A stretch of DNA of 64,000 nt from NCBI RefSeq assembly GCF_003345355.1, contig NZ_QQNB01000002.1, positions 1,116,001-1,180,000 of the forward strand, read 5' to 3'. The position numbers and the translations under genes are program-made. Below are positions 37,188 to 46,848 of this stretch, piece after piece. This DNA is from Sphingomonas aracearum. Lineage in GTDB: Bacteria > Pseudomonadota > Alphaproteobacteria > Sphingomonadales > Sphingomonadaceae. The notes under the pieces are model-generated. The model searched no databases, was not told where the DNA came from, and worked only from the letters and a program-made list of their open reading frames with translations. Each line of letters begins with the position of its first letter. Position 1 is the first letter of the stretch.

Positions 37188-39539
37188 TCAGACCGGCTGG
37201 CCGTCCCGATCGCGCAGCACCTCGCGCCGCCCCACATGATCCGGCGCCGAGACGATGCCGTCCTTCTCCATCCGCTCGATCAGCCGCGCGGCCGAATTGT
37301 AACCGATCCTGAGCTGACGCTGGAGCCAGGAGGTGGACGCCTTCTGGCTCTGGCACACCGTCTGGATCGCCGCGCGATATTGCTGGTCCTCGGCGGAGTC
37401 CTCGCCGGTCGGCGCGCCGTCCAGCGCGAAGCTTTCCTCCGGCTCCTCGGTGACGGAGGAGATATAGTCCGGCTGGCCCTGCGCGCGCCAATGGTCGGCG
37501 ATCGCATGCACTTCGTCGTCGGAGACGAACGGCCCGTGCACGCGCACGATGCCCTTGCCGCCCGGCATGTAGAGCATGTCGCCCTTGCCCAGCAGCTGCT
37601 CGGCGCCCTGCTCGCCCAGGATGGTGCGCGAATCGATCTTGCTCGTGACATGAAAGGAGATGCGCGTCGGCAGGTTCGCCTTGATGACGCCGGTGATGAC
37701 GTCCACCGACGGGCGCTGCGTCGCCATGATGAGGTGGATGCCCGCCGCGCGCGCCTTTTGCGCGAGACGCTGGATCAGGAACTCCACTTCCTTGCCCGCC
37801 GTCATCATCAGGTCGGCGAGCTCGTCGACGATCACGACGATCTGCGGGAGAACCTCGTATTCGAGCTTCTCCTCCTCGTACATCGCCTGGCCGGTTTCCT
37901 GGTCCCAGCCGATCTGCACGCGGCGGCCGAGCGGCTGCCCCTTGGCCTTGGCGGCCTTCACCTTGTCGTTGAAGCTGGCGAGCGACCGCACGCCGACCGA
38001 GGACATCTGGCGGTAGCGGTCTTCCATCGTCTCCACCGCCCATTTCAGCGCGCGCACCGCCTTGGCGGGATCGGTGACGACCGGGGAAAGAAGGTGCGGA
38101 ATGTCGTCGTACATGCTCAGTTCGAGCATCTTCGGATCGATCATGATCATCCGGCACTCGTCCGGCGTCTTGCGGTAGAGCAAGGACAGGATCATGCAGT
38201 TCAGGCCCACCGACTTGCCCGAGCCGGTGGTGCCGGCCACCAGCAGGTGCGGCATGGGTGCGAGATCGGCGATCACCGGATCGCCCGCGATGTTCTTGCC
38301 CAGGATCAGGGGCAGGCTGGCGGCCTGGTCCTCGAAGCTCTGCGAGGCGACCAGTTCGTGCAGGCCCACCGTCTCGCGGCGCTGGTTGGGCAGCTCGATG
38401 CCGATGACGGTGCGGCCGGGAATGGTCGCGACGCGCGCGGAGACGGCGGACATGTTGCGCGCGATGTCGTCGCTGAGCGCGATCACGCGGCTGGCCTTGA
38501 TGCCGCTTTCCGGCTCCAGCTCGTACATGGTGACCACCGGGCCGGGGCGCACCTCCACGATGCGGCCGCGCACCTTGAAGTCGTCCAGCACCGATTCGAG
38601 CAGCCGCGCATTGCGCTCCAGCGAGGCCTTGTCGATCTGGTTGCCGGTGGAAGGCGGCGTGGGCTTCAACAGCTCGAGGCCGGGCAGCACGTAATTGTCG
38701 CGCAGGTCCAGCCGTTCCTGCTTGTTCCTGGGCTTGGCGGCGGAAGGGGCGAGCTGGCGGTCGGCGATCTTCGGGCCGGGCCGCGTGTCCGGCACGGCAA
38801 CCGCGCGCGGCTGCGGGTTCTCGCGCAGGACGGGGGCGTCGCCCTCCTCTTCCTCGTCCTCGTAATCCTCCTCGGCTCCAATCCCGGCGACGTCGCGCTC
38901 CAGCACGTCCATCGGCGTGATCTTCATGCCCCGCGGCAGCCCGGAAGGAAGGCGCGAGCGCCAGTCTCCGAAGCCGATCTCCAGGCTGCGCGCCCACACC
39001 ACCGCGCCGGTGATCGCCACGAGCAGCCCCACCGCGCGGGCCGTCCATGTCACCGCGGTTGCATCCGGGATGAAGCCGATCGCCCAGCGCAGGAGATCGG
39101 CCACGGCGAGCCCGAACACCCCGCCCCAGCCCGCGGGCAACGCCAGCACCGAGGCATCGGACACGAAGGCGAGCGCCGTGCCGACCAGTCCCGACCCCAG
39201 CATCGCGCCCAGCGTCATCCGCTGCCAGCGCCCCACCGGCACGCCGCGCCACAAACGGGTGGCGAGGATCGGCAAGGTCGGCAGCAGCAGCACCACCGCC
39301 GGCCCGAACAGGGCAAAGGCAAGGTCGGCAAACCACGCGCCGGGCAGCCCCAGCCAGTTGCGCGCCGGCCCACCAGCGGCGGTGTTGAGCGACGGATCGC
39401 CGGAATGATAGCTCGCCAGCGCGATGGTGGCCGCGATCGCCGCCAGGTAAAGCGCGATCGCCGCCAGCATGGCGGTGCTGCGCACGGCACTCGCCTTCAC
39501 CGTCTCACGCCAAAGCGCCGGCTGCGCACGGCTCGCCAT
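37188..39539 (-). CDS. ftsK: DNA translocase FtsK
   Basis: This 783-residue motor moves chromosome ends during septation and activates XerCD at dif. It has four to five N-terminal hydrophobic segments (residues 20-170), and an acidic linker (about 210-225). The translocase carries Walker A LVAGTTGSGKSVGLNCMIL, Walker B PQIVVIVDELADLMMTAGK and HLIMATQRPSVDVITGVIKA. A winged-helix gamma domain near the end, with SYNSAARLIERME-like text (IGYNSAARLIERMEKDGI), reads KOPS. The ATG 39539 follows GGGGG; an in-frame upstream ATG at 39584 is also possible. Divergent from the ubiH-like gene. Confidence 0.95.
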   Translation of the reverse strand: MASRAQPALWRETVKASAVRSTAMLAAIALYLAAIAATIALASYHSGDPSLNTAAGGPARNWLGLPGAWFADLAFALFGPAVVLLLPTLPILATRLWRGVPVGRWQRMTLGAMLGSGLVGTALAFVSDASVLALPAGWGGVFGLAVADLLRWAIGFIPDATAVTWTARAVGLLVAITGAVVWARSLEIGFGDWRSRLPSGLPRGMKITPMDVLERDVAGIGAEEDYEDEEEEGDAPVLRENPQPRAVAVPDTRPGPKIADRQLAPSAAKPRNKQERLDLRDNYVLPGLELLKPTPPSTGNQIDKASLERNARLLESVLDDFKVRGRIVEVRPGPVVTMYELEPESGIKASRVIALSDDIARNMSAVSARVATIPGRTVIGIELPNQRRETVGLHELVASQSFEDQAASLPLILGKNIAGDPVIADLAPMPHLLVAGTTGSGKSVGLNCMILSLLYRKTPDECRMIMIDPKMLELSMYDDIPHLLSPVVTDPAKAVRALKWAVETMEDRYRQMSSVGVRSLASFNDKVKAAKAKGQPLGRRVQIGWDQETGQAMYEEEKLEYEVLPQIVVIVDELADLMMTAGKEVEFLIQRLAQKARAAGIHLIMATQRPSVDVITGVIKANLPTRISFHVTSKIDSRTILGEQGAEQLLGKGDMLYMPGGKGIVRVHGPFVSDDEVHAIADHWRAQGQPDYISSVTEEPEESFALDGAPTGEDSAEDQQYRAAIQTVCQSQKASTSWLQRQLRIGYNSAARLIERMEKDGIVSAPDHVGRREVLRDRDGQPV

Positions 39540-39715
39540 CGAAACCCCCGAAATGTCCGCTATTCGTTCGCGACAATGTCCCATGGGGGGAGTCCGGCGT
39601 CAAGAAGGCGGTACCGCACCCCTCCCCCGCATCCGTACCGGGCGACGCCAGACGCTTGCGCCGGATCGCACATCCACCATCGACGCCCGCCCTCTTCCCG
39701 CCTACATCCGCCCTC

Positions 39716-40933
39716 ATGGAACGTGCAGACGTACTCATCCTCGGTGGTGGGCTGGTAGGAAGCGCGCTGGCCGTCGCGCTGGACGCCCATGGCCTCTCCT
39801 CGATCGTCGTGGACCCGGCCGACCCGCAGGTGATCCTCGCCGCCGCGCATGACGGTCGGGCGTCCGCCGTGGCGAGTGCGCCGTGGCGGATGCTGGAAGC
39901 GATCGGCGCGGCCGAACGCCTGCGACCGCATGCCAATCCGATCGAGGGAATCCGCGTCAGCGACGGCCTGGCGCCCGGCAAGCTGGACTTCGCGCCCGCC
40001 GAGCCGACCGAGCCGCTCGGCCGCATGGTGGAGAACCGGCACCTGCGGCGCAGCCTGCACGACGCCGCCGCCGCCGCGCGGCTGGTGGACCTGCGCATGA
40101 AGACGCGCGCGGTGGACGTAAGGCGGACGGCGGCCGGCGTGGTCGCGCGGCTGGACGACGGGCGGGAGGTGGGCGCCGCCCTGCTGATCGGCGCCGAAGG
40201 CCGCAACTCGCCCACGCGGGAGACGGCCGGCATTCGCGTGGCGCGGTGGCAATATGATCATGGGGCCATGGTGGCGGCCTTTCACCATGAGGAAAGCCAC
40301 GAGAACATCGCCTACGAGATCTTCTACCCCTCCGGCCCGTTCGCGCTGCTGCCGCTTGCCGATGACGAGCATGGCCATCGCTCGGCGATCGTCTGGTCGG
40401 TGCGCCGCGCCGACGCGCCGGGCATGCTGAAGCTTTCCGATCGCGCCTGGCTCCATGAGGCGGAGAAGCGGATGGGCGGGTTCCTCGGCGCGCTCTCGCG
40501 CCTTGCGCCGCGCTCCAGCTACCCGCTCGGCTTCCACCATGCCGCGACGATCACGGGCGAGCGGCTCGCGCTGGTCGGCGACGCCGCACACGGCATCCAC
40601 CCCATCGCCGGCCAGGGCGTGAACGTCGGCTTTCGCGATGTCGCCACGCTGGTGGAGGTGCTGGTGGAGGGCCGTCGCCTCGGCCTCGATCTCGGGGACG
40701 CGCAGCTGCTGGCCCGCTACGAGCGCTGGCGCAGCCTCGACACGTTCATGGTGGCGCTGGCGACGGACGGGCTCACCCGCCTGTTCGGCCTGCCCGGCCG
40801 CACCGCCTCGCGCATCCGCCGCCTCGGCCTCGACGCGGTGGACCGCGTGCCCATGCTGAAGGACCGGTTCATGGCGGAAGCGCGCGGCGAGTCCGGCGAC
40901 GTGCCCCGCCTGCTGCAGGGCATGACGGTCTGA
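39716..40933 (+). CDS. FAD-dependent ubiquinone hydroxylase (UbiH/UbiF family)
   Basis: This 405-residue class A flavin monooxygenase hydroxylates a ring position during ubiquinone synthesis. The FAD dinucleotide-binding motif is VLILGGGLVGSALAVALD, GRMVENRHLRRSLHDAA and AEGRNSPTRETAGI follow. The second FAD motif LVGDAAHGIHPIAGQGVNVG is strongly conserved. Which ring carbon it targets (UbiH, UbiF, UbiI, UbiL) cannot be told. It is membrane-associated in known cases. Divergent from ftsK. Confidence 0.9.
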   Translation: MERADVLILGGGLVGSALAVALDAHGLSSIVVDPADPQVILAAAHDGRASAVASAPWRMLEAIGAAERLRPHANPIEGIRVSDGLAPGKLDFAPAEPTEPLGRMVENRHLRRSLHDAAAAARLVDLRMKTRAVDVRRTAAGVVARLDDGREVGAALLIGAEGRNSPTRETAGIRVARWQYDHGAMVAAFHHEESHENIAYEIFYPSGPFALLPLADDEHGHRSAIVWSVRRADAPGMLKLSDRAWLHEAEKRMGGFLGALSRLAPRSSYPLGFHHAATITGERLALVGDAAHGIHPIAGQGVNVGFRDVATLVEVLVEGRRLGLDLGDAQLLARYERWRSLDTFMVALATDGLTRLFGLPGRTASRIRRLGLDAVDRVPMLKDRFMAEARGESGDVPRLLQGMTV

Positions 40934-41053
40934 CGCTGATCCGGCGCCGCCCGTCTCTCGGCGGACGTAAAATGCCGACCTTTCTTACCCTCTTGGAGCA
41001 AGTTGGCTTTCGAGTCATTGTGCACCCGGCACGTACACGAAGGGAGAAGGACA

Positions 41054-41395
41054 ATGGCACGATCTGCTGAGAAGCGCGGCAAGGACGAAACCAAGGCTGC
41101 CGAGAAGAAGGTGAAGTCCACCGGCAAGCCCGCCGGCGGCGCGCGCGGCGGCATCACCGCCCCGGTCACTCCCTCGCCCGAACTGGCCGAGATCGTCGGC
41201 AAGAACGACCTGCCGCGCAGCGAGGTCGTCAGCAAGGTGTGGGATTATATCAAGAAGCACGACCTGCAGGACGCCAAGGACCGTCGCCAGATCAACGCGG
41301 ACGACAAGCTGCAGAAGATCTTCGGCAAGAAATCGGCCAGCATGTTCGAAATGAACAAGCATCTCAGCGCGCATCTTTCGGCCAAGAAGGACTGA
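41054..41395 (+). CDS. SWIB/MDM2 domain protein
   Basis: This 113-residue protein has a lysine/alanine-rich N-terminus (residues 1-35) and a SWIB domain (about 37-113; TPSPELAEIVGKNDLPRSEV, KVWDYIKKHDLQDAKDRRQI, MFEMNKHLSAHLS). Bacterial SWIB proteins occur mainly in chlamydiae and alphaproteobacteria and may act on DNA topology or condensation. The lysine-rich tail supports nucleic-acid binding, but function is not established. AAGGGAGAAGG precedes the ATG. Confidence 0.9.
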   Translation: MARSAEKRGKDETKAAEKKVKSTGKPAGGARGGITAPVTPSPELAEIVGKNDLPRSEVVSKVWDYIKKHDLQDAKDRRQINADDKLQKIFGKKSASMFEMNKHLSAHLSAKKD

Positions 41396-41564
41396 TCGAG
41401 GCCGGGCTGCCGGCCGGTCCGGACGACCGGCGGCGGCCCCACCGCGTGAGCGGCGGCTCTGTCCGCACCTGTTGACCTGCCCCAACTTACCGGCAATGTC
41501 GCTTTCGTCAGCTAAACGCGACGCCAAGGTGCCTGTCGCGACCGGTGAGTATAGGAGGCAAGGT

Positions 41565-41897
41565 TTGGCGGACGAACCGCGGCCCAGGCGGGAGAAACGC
41601 CGCAAGGTCTTCCAACCCGCTCGGATCGGCAGCGGCAGTGAATGGCTTAGGGCCCACCTGCTCGACATCTCGTCCGCGGGAGCGCTCGTCTATTGCGAGG
41701 AGGCGCAGGCCGCACCCGCGCGCCTGCTGGTGGAGGCCGCCGAGTGCGACCTTGGCCATGCAACGATCGTCTGGCGGCGCGGCAATCGACTCGGCATCCG
41801 GTTCGAGCGGCCGCTCGACGAGCCGACGCTACAGCGGGTGGAGCTCTATCCCGACGGGATCTGCGCCCAGCTGGGCGACGCGCCACCCCTGAGATAG
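41565..41897 (+). CDS. PilZ domain protein
   Basis: This 110-residue protein is predicted to bind cyclic di-GMP. The arginine motif appears as RREKRRKVFQPARI (residues about 8-21) and the second motif as LLDISSAGALVY (D/NxSxxG). Both are intact. The start is TTG at 41565: AGGAGG (41553-41558) lies six bases before it, much better than any upstream start. It could act as an effector of the diguanylate cyclase at the left end of the window, but nothing links them directly. It is convergent with the efflux operon. Confidence 0.85.
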   Translation: MADEPRPRREKRRKVFQPARIGSGSEWLRAHLLDISSAGALVYCEEAQAAPARLLVEAAECDLGHATIVWRRGNRLGIRFERPLDEPTLQRVELYPDGICAQLGDAPPLR

Positions 41898-41917
41898 ACC
41901 GGTCGGCGCTTCCTTCC

Positions 41918-43408
41918 TCACCGCGCGGCCGGCGGCGCGGGCGTCCAGCCGAGCCCCAGTGCCTTGTTCACCGCGATGTAGCTTTGCGTGAGCTGCGCCC
42001 GCGCCTGCGCAACCGCGATCGTCGCCGAGATGCGCTGCCGCTCGACATCGAGCTGGTCCGACACGGTGCTCGTGCCCGCCCGCACGCGCTGTTCGTTCAG
42101 CCCCGCCGCGCGCCTGGCGGTGGCCTCCGCCAGGGCGAGCTGCCCCAGCTGCGCGCGCGTGTTGCCGAAGCGGGACAGCGCATCCTCCGCATCCTGCAGC
42201 GCGGCCAGCACCGTGCGCCGGTAGGTCGCCTCGCTCAGGTCTCGCTGCGCCTCCGATTCGCGGGTGGCCGCCCGGTTGCGGCCGAAATCGAGAAAGGACC
42301 AGCTGAGCTGCGGTGCCAGCAGCGCAGTCAGCTTGTCCGGATCGAACACGTCTCCGGGCTCGGTGCCACCGAGGCCCAGGATGCCCATGAAATTGATGCC
42401 GGGCAGTTGCCGTGCCTTGTTGACGCCGATCGCCGCCGTGTCGGAGGCGAGCACCCGCTCTGCGCTGCGCACGTCGGGGCGGCTCGCGATCAGCGTCGCG
42501 GGATCGCCGATCGGCACCTGCGCCGGCGGCAGCGGCACCTCCACGATCGTGCCGAGCGTGTCGTCCAGCGCGCCGGGTGTGCGCCCGGTGAGGACCGCCA
42601 GCTGGTTCAGATAGCCGTCGCGCTGCGCGCCGAGCGGGATCGCCTGCGCCTGCGTGCTTTCCAGCTGGTTGCGCAGACGCTCCACGTCGAGCAGCGAAAC
42701 GGTGCCGCCGCGGAAACGCTGTTCGGCAAACGCCACCTGCCGCTGCTGAAGGGCAGTGGACTGCGTGTTCAGGCGGATGCGCGCCTGCACGTCCCGCAGA
42801 TCGACATAGGCCTGCGCGACCTGCGCGGAGAGCGATACCTGCGCGTCGGCCAGGTCCGCCTCGCGCGCGCCGATCAGCGCGCGGCGCTGCTCCACCCCGC
42901 GACGCAAGCCGCCGAACAGGTCCAGCTCCCACGAGGCCGTCAACCCGAGATTGTAGAAGTCCAGGCTGCTCGAGCCGCCCTCGCCGCCGCTCTCCGATCC
43001 CGCCCCCGATCCGCTCTCGCCGCCGCCGGACTCTCCACCTGCCAGGGCGCCCAACCCGCTGCCGGGCAGCCGCGCATGGAGGTACGATCCGTTGGCGCTG
43101 ACGCTCGGCAGCTGGGAGGCCTGTTGCGAGGTGAGCTGTGCCCGGGCGGCCCGGATCCGGGCCAGCGCCTCGTCGATCGACGGGCTGTGCGCCAGCGCAT
43201 CGTCCACCAGCGCGCTCAGGGTCGGGTCGCGGAGCGTTTCCCACCAGCGGGCAAGGCCGGGCGCTGCCGTGAGCGCGGCATCTTCCGCCCGCACGAAGCG
43301 GCCGCGGGCCGCCGCATCGGACGCCACGCCGGGCGGTCCGGCATAGTCCGGCCCGACGGTGCAGCCAGCCAGCAGCAGGCCGGCGAAAAGGGAAAGAGAG
43401 CGTCGCAT
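41918..43408 (-). CDS. Outer membrane efflux lipoprotein (NodT/OprM family)
   Basis: This 496-residue TolC-like channel is the outer-membrane part of a tripartite pump. The signal and lipobox LFAGLLLAGCTVGPDYAGPP place an acylated cysteine at residue 15. Duplicated coiled-coil domains include WETLRDPTLSALVDDALAHS, SASAQ-type helices and SRPDVRSAERVLASDTAAIG. A glycine/serine/glutamate-rich insertion covers about 118-145. Its ATG shares one base with the stop of the transporter gene (TGATG). Third gene of the emrA-emrB-channel operon. Confidence 0.93.
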   Translation of the reverse strand: MRRSLSLFAGLLLAGCTVGPDYAGPPGVASDAAARGRFVRAEDAALTAAPGLARWWETLRDPTLSALVDDALAHSPSIDEALARIRAARAQLTSQQASQLPSVSANGSYLHARLPGSGLGALAGGESGGGESGSGAGSESGGEGGSSSLDFYNLGLTASWELDLFGGLRRGVEQRRALIGAREADLADAQVSLSAQVAQAYVDLRDVQARIRLNTQSTALQQRQVAFAEQRFRGGTVSLLDVERLRNQLESTQAQAIPLGAQRDGYLNQLAVLTGRTPGALDDTLGTIVEVPLPPAQVPIGDPATLIASRPDVRSAERVLASDTAAIGVNKARQLPGINFMGILGLGGTEPGDVFDPDKLTALLAPQLSWSFLDFGRNRAATRESEAQRDLSEATYRRTVLAALQDAEDALSRFGNTRAQLGQLALAEATARRAAGLNEQRVRAGTSTVSDQLDVERQRISATIAVAQARAQLTQSYIAVNKALGLGWTPAPPAAR

Positions 43409-44988
43409 CAATGCACCGTCGCCGGCTTGGCGTCCTTGGGAAGCGGCTTCAGGAAGAGCACCAGCGGCAGCACGATCAGGGTGCCCATGCCCATGATCCA
43501 GAAAATGTCGTTGTACGTCATCACCAGCGCCTGCCCCTGCACCTGCTGGCCGATCAGGCGCAGCGCCGTGGCGGTGCCGCCCATTTGCTGCGCCGAGCCT
43601 TGCACGTAATCCTGCACGGCGACGCTGTTGGCGTTCAGCGTCTCCTCCATGCGGCGGGAGTGGAACCACACGCGCTGCTCCTGCAGGATGGAAATGCCGG
43701 CGAGCGCGAAGCTCCCGCCCAGGTTACGCACCGCGTTGAACAGGCCGGACGCATCGCCGGCATCCTCCGCGGGCACCGATCGCACCACCGCCTGGCTGAG
43801 GAACAGCATGGCCAGGATCTGGCCGATCCCGCGCATCAGCTGCGAGGCGGTGAAGTCGCCACCCGCCGAATCGAGCGTGAGGTTGGCGTCCATCAGCGCC
43901 GCCACGCCCATGATGAGCAGCCCGGTGGCAACCGCGATGCGGATGCCCACCGTGCGCAGCAACAACGGCACGGCCACCATCATGAACAGGCTGGGGATGC
44001 CGGACAGCAGCACCACCTTGCCCGATTGCAACGCATTGTAGTCGGCGACCGAGGCGAGGAACTGCGGGATCGCGTAGGAGGTGCCGTACAGCACCACGCC
44101 CAGCACCACGCCCATCAGCGCCACCGACCCGAACTGGCGATCGAGCAGCAGCTTCAGCTTGATGATCGGCCGCTTCGCCGTCGCCTGCCCCCAGAACAGC
44201 AGGCCGAAGCCGACCAGCATGACCACGAACATCGTGCGGATCAGGCTGGAGTCGAACCATTGCTCGCGCTGGCCGTCCTCCAGGAACACCGTCAGTCCGC
44301 CCAGCCCGAGGGCGAGCCCAGCGACGCCCTTCCAGTCCGCTTCGCCGAACAGGTCGAGCCGCGACTTCTCATGCGGCAGGCCGACGAGCAGCAGCGTGAT
44401 GAGCACCATGCAGATCGGCAGGTTCAGGAAGAAGGCGTAATGCCAGCTGATATTCTCCGTCAGCCAGCCGCCGATCAGCGGGCCGAGCACCGGCCCCAGG
44501 ATCGCGGTTGCGCCAAAGGCGGAAATGCCGATCGGCTGCTGCGATCGCGGCAGCCGCTGCGCGATGATGACCTGCGCGGTGGGGATCATCGCGCCGCCGG
44601 TGAAGCCCTGGCCGACGCGTCCGGCCACCATCATGCCGAGATTGGTCGAAAATCCGCACAGCATGGAAAAGAGGATGAACAGGGCGGCGGCGATCAGCAG
44701 GAAGGTGCGGAGGCCCAGCACGCGCTGGAACCAGGCCGACATCGGGATGATGACGATCTCGGAGACCAGATAGGCGGTCGCGATCCACGTGCCCTCGGTG
44801 CCGCTGGCGCCGATCTCGCCCTGGATCGTCGGCAGCGCGGAGTTGACGATGGAGATGTCCAGCGTCGCCATGAACGCGCCCAAGGTGCCGGCCGCCACCG
44901 CCATCCAGGCGGCGGCGTCGGCGCGTTCGGGCGTGCCGCTTCCCGCGCCACGCCCTTTGCCGGGCTGTTCGAGGGCGGCACTGGCCAC
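43408..44988 (-). CDS. emrB: DHA2 family multidrug efflux MFS transporter (EmrB/QacA type)
   Basis: This 526-residue proton-driven exporter has about fourteen transmembrane helices. It has GAFMATLDISIVNSALPTIQ (the conserved motif D1), GRVGQGFTGGAMIPTAQVII, and LGPVLGPLIGGWLTENISWH (motif C, drug-antiport signature). The GTG start at 44988 follows AAGGA and lies two bases from the upstream stop. It works with the membrane-fusion protein upstream and the outer membrane channel downstream. Confidence 0.94.
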   Translation of the reverse strand: MASAALEQPGKGRGAGSGTPERADAAAWMAVAAGTLGAFMATLDISIVNSALPTIQGEIGASGTEGTWIATAYLVSEIVIIPMSAWFQRVLGLRTFLLIAAALFILFSMLCGFSTNLGMMVAGRVGQGFTGGAMIPTAQVIIAQRLPRSQQPIGISAFGATAILGPVLGPLIGGWLTENISWHYAFFLNLPICMVLITLLLVGLPHEKSRLDLFGEADWKGVAGLALGLGGLTVFLEDGQREQWFDSSLIRTMFVVMLVGFGLLFWGQATAKRPIIKLKLLLDRQFGSVALMGVVLGVVLYGTSYAIPQFLASVADYNALQSGKVVLLSGIPSLFMMVAVPLLLRTVGIRIAVATGLLIMGVAALMDANLTLDSAGGDFTASQLMRGIGQILAMLFLSQAVVRSVPAEDAGDASGLFNAVRNLGGSFALAGISILQEQRVWFHSRRMEETLNANSVAVQDYVQGSAQQMGGTATALRLIGQQVQGQALVMTYNDIFWIMGMGTLIVLPLVLFLKPLPKDAKPATVH

Positions 44989-44990
44989 GC

Positions 44991-46211
44991 TCAGCGATCC
45001 TTGCGGTCGATCTGTTGCTGCTGCTCGCGGATGCGGTCCAGCTCGCCCTTGGCGCCGATCGTGTCCACCGTCACCACCACCGACAGGCCGGGCACAAGCA
45101 GCCGACGTGCGGCCGGAGTCGCCTCGATCGAGATGCGCACGGGCACGCGCTGGGTGATCTTGGTGAAGTTGCCGGTGGCATTCTCCGGCGGCAGCAGGGA
45201 GAATTGCGCTCCCGTACCGGGCGCCACGCTTTCCACCCGGCCCTTCAGGTCGATGCCGTCCAGCGCATCCACCTTGATCGACACCGGCTGGCCCGGCCGC
45301 ATGAGCGACAGCTGCGTTTCCTTGAAGTTCGCGGTGATGTAGAGCCTGTTCAGCGGCACGATCGACATGAGGCGGGTGCCCGTCTGCACATACTGGCCCG
45401 GCGTCACCGTCTTGTCGCCGACGCGCCCGGCGACCGGCGCGCGGATCAGCGTGGCGTTGACGTCCACGTTGGCGGAGGCAAGCTGTGCCTCAGCCGAGCG
45501 TCCCTGGGCCACGCCCTGCTGGACCTGCGTCTCGTAGGAGGCGACCCGCCGCCGCTGCATGACCAGCGCCGCGGCCTGCGCGCGCGCATTCTGTGCCGAC
45601 TGGCGCGCAGTGGACTCGAGTTGCGCCAGTTGCTGGCGCGTTTCGGCTCCCGACAGGGCAAGCGGGCGGTAACGGGCAACCTCCGCCGCGTCATAGGCCG
45701 CCTTCGCCCGCGCCGAGGCAAGCTGCGCCTCCGCCTGCGCGATGGTGGCATATTGCTCGCGGATCTGCGCCCGCGCATTGTTCGCCTGCGCCCGCGCGAC
45801 CTCGATCTGCGCCTCCGCCTGCGCAGCCTGTGCGCGCGAGTTGCGGGGATCGATCCGGGCGAGCGGCTGCCCCGCGGCGACGTCCTGGTTGTCCGACACG
45901 AAAACCTGCTCGACATAGCCGGCGACGCGCGGGGAAACGGTCGTCATGTCCACCGACACGGTCGCGTCGTTGGTTTCCTGCAGGTACTTGCCCCGCGATT
46001 CGTAGCGCAGGTACCAGACGAGGCCGGCGACCAGCGCCCCCACCGCCAGCAGCAGCAGGATGATCTTCGCGCGGCCGCTCAGTCCCTTCTTGGCCGCCCC
46101 CTTCTGCCCGTCGTCGGTCGCCGCATTGTCCTGCTCCGCGGGTTCTCCAGCCGCAGGGCTCTCGTTCTCGGACGACGCGCTCTCGTGCGGCGTCCTGCTG
46201 TCTCGGTCCAC
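44991..46211 (-). CDS. emrA: HlyD/EmrA family membrane fusion protein
   Basis: This 406-residue periplasmic adaptor has an acidic/proline N-terminus (1-45), a single transmembrane helix (about 47-65), a biotinyl-lipoyl-like domain and long coiled coil (about 105-230, very rich in Ala/Gln). A barrel domain with LIRAPVAGRVGDKTVTPGQY and TGTRLMSIVPLNRLYITANF follows. The start GTG at 46211 fits GAGG ten bases upstream; a TTG two codons earlier is the alternative. It is the first gene of the efflux operon, directly after the TetR gene and its probable operator. Confidence 0.92.
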   Translation of the reverse strand: MDRDSRTPHESASSENESPAAGEPAEQDNAATDDGQKGAAKKGLSGRAKIILLLLAVGALVAGLVWYLRYESRGKYLQETNDATVSVDMTTVSPRVAGYVEQVFVSDNQDVAAGQPLARIDPRNSRAQAAQAEAQIEVARAQANNARAQIREQYATIAQAEAQLASARAKAAYDAAEVARYRPLALSGAETRQQLAQLESTARQSAQNARAQAAALVMQRRRVASYETQVQQGVAQGRSAEAQLASANVDVNATLIRAPVAGRVGDKTVTPGQYVQTGTRLMSIVPLNRLYITANFKETQLSLMRPGQPVSIKVDALDGIDLKGRVESVAPGTGAQFSLLPPENATGNFTKITQRVPVRISIEATPAARRLLVPGLSVVVTVDTIGAKGELDRIREQQQQIDRKDR

Positions 46212-46266
46212 GCTCAACCTCGTTCATCCCCGGCGCGCCGGCCGCCAATCGTGCGCCCTGTAACAG

Positions 46267-46295
46267 TCGGACATGTTCCGGACAAGATGTCCGGA
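46267..46295. promoter_or_regulatory. Operator for the TetR regulator of the efflux operon
   Basis: TCCGGACA-aga-TGTCCGGA (46277-46295) is a perfect 8-3-8 palindrome. A third half-site TCGGACA (46267-46273) is set three bases to the left in direct orientation. It lies between the tetR stop and the emrA start (about 56 bases away), where a TetR operator would be expected. Confidence 0.7.
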
Positions 46296-46302
46296 TAGCC
46301 GG

Positions 46303-46848
46303 TCACGCGCGGGAACGAAGGCCCGTCAGGACGAGATCCAGCGCCTCTTCGATCAGCAACGCGGACTTCTCCTCGTCCTTGATCCGCGCGAGCCCGCCGA
46401 TCATGTGCACCACGATGGCCAGCTTGCGGCCATCCACGTCCGGGCGCAGCGCGCCGCTTGTCCGCGCCCGCGTCGCGATCGGCTCCAGAAGTCCGGCGAA
46501 CCGATCGCCGAGCCGCTCGAACGCCGCTCGGTTTGCCTGGTCTTCAGCCACCTGGGACCCGATGCGCGCATACAGCGCACTGCCGCGCGCACCGGCGCGG
46601 ATCAGGGTCCGCAGGGTGTCGTGCAGGTCCTGCGCGGGGTCCACCCCCTGCGCCATGTGATCCAGCTCGCGATCGAAGATGGCCAGAGCCAGCGCGCTGC
46701 GATCCTGGAAGTTGCGATACAGGGTTCCGCGACCCACGCCGGCCTGCACCGCCACCTCCTCCAGGGGAACGTCATACCCCCTGGCCGCGAAGAGTTCGGC
46801 ACCGGCCGCGATCAGCGCATCACGACGCACCTGCGCATCACGCCGCAT
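46303..46848 (-). CDS. TetR/AcrR family repressor of the efflux operon
   Basis: This 181-residue repressor has its helix-turn-helix at residues 8-55: LIAAGAELFAARGYDVPLEE, then VAVQAGVGRGTLYRNFQDRS. The C-terminal ligand domain (about 70-180) is variable. It is encoded just upstream and in the same direction as emrA-emrB-channel. The palindrome in the 91-base gap is the natural target, so the gene may be autoregulated only if another site lies further upstream. Inducer unknown. Confidence 0.9.
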   Translation of the reverse strand: MRRDAQVRRDALIAAGAELFAARGYDVPLEEVAVQAGVGRGTLYRNFQDRSALALAIFDRELDHMAQGVDPAQDLHDTLRTLIRAGARGSALYARIGSQVAEDQANRAAFERLGDRFAGLLEPIATRARTSGALRPDVDGRKLAIVVHMIGGLARIKDEEKSALLIEEALDLVLTGLRSRA

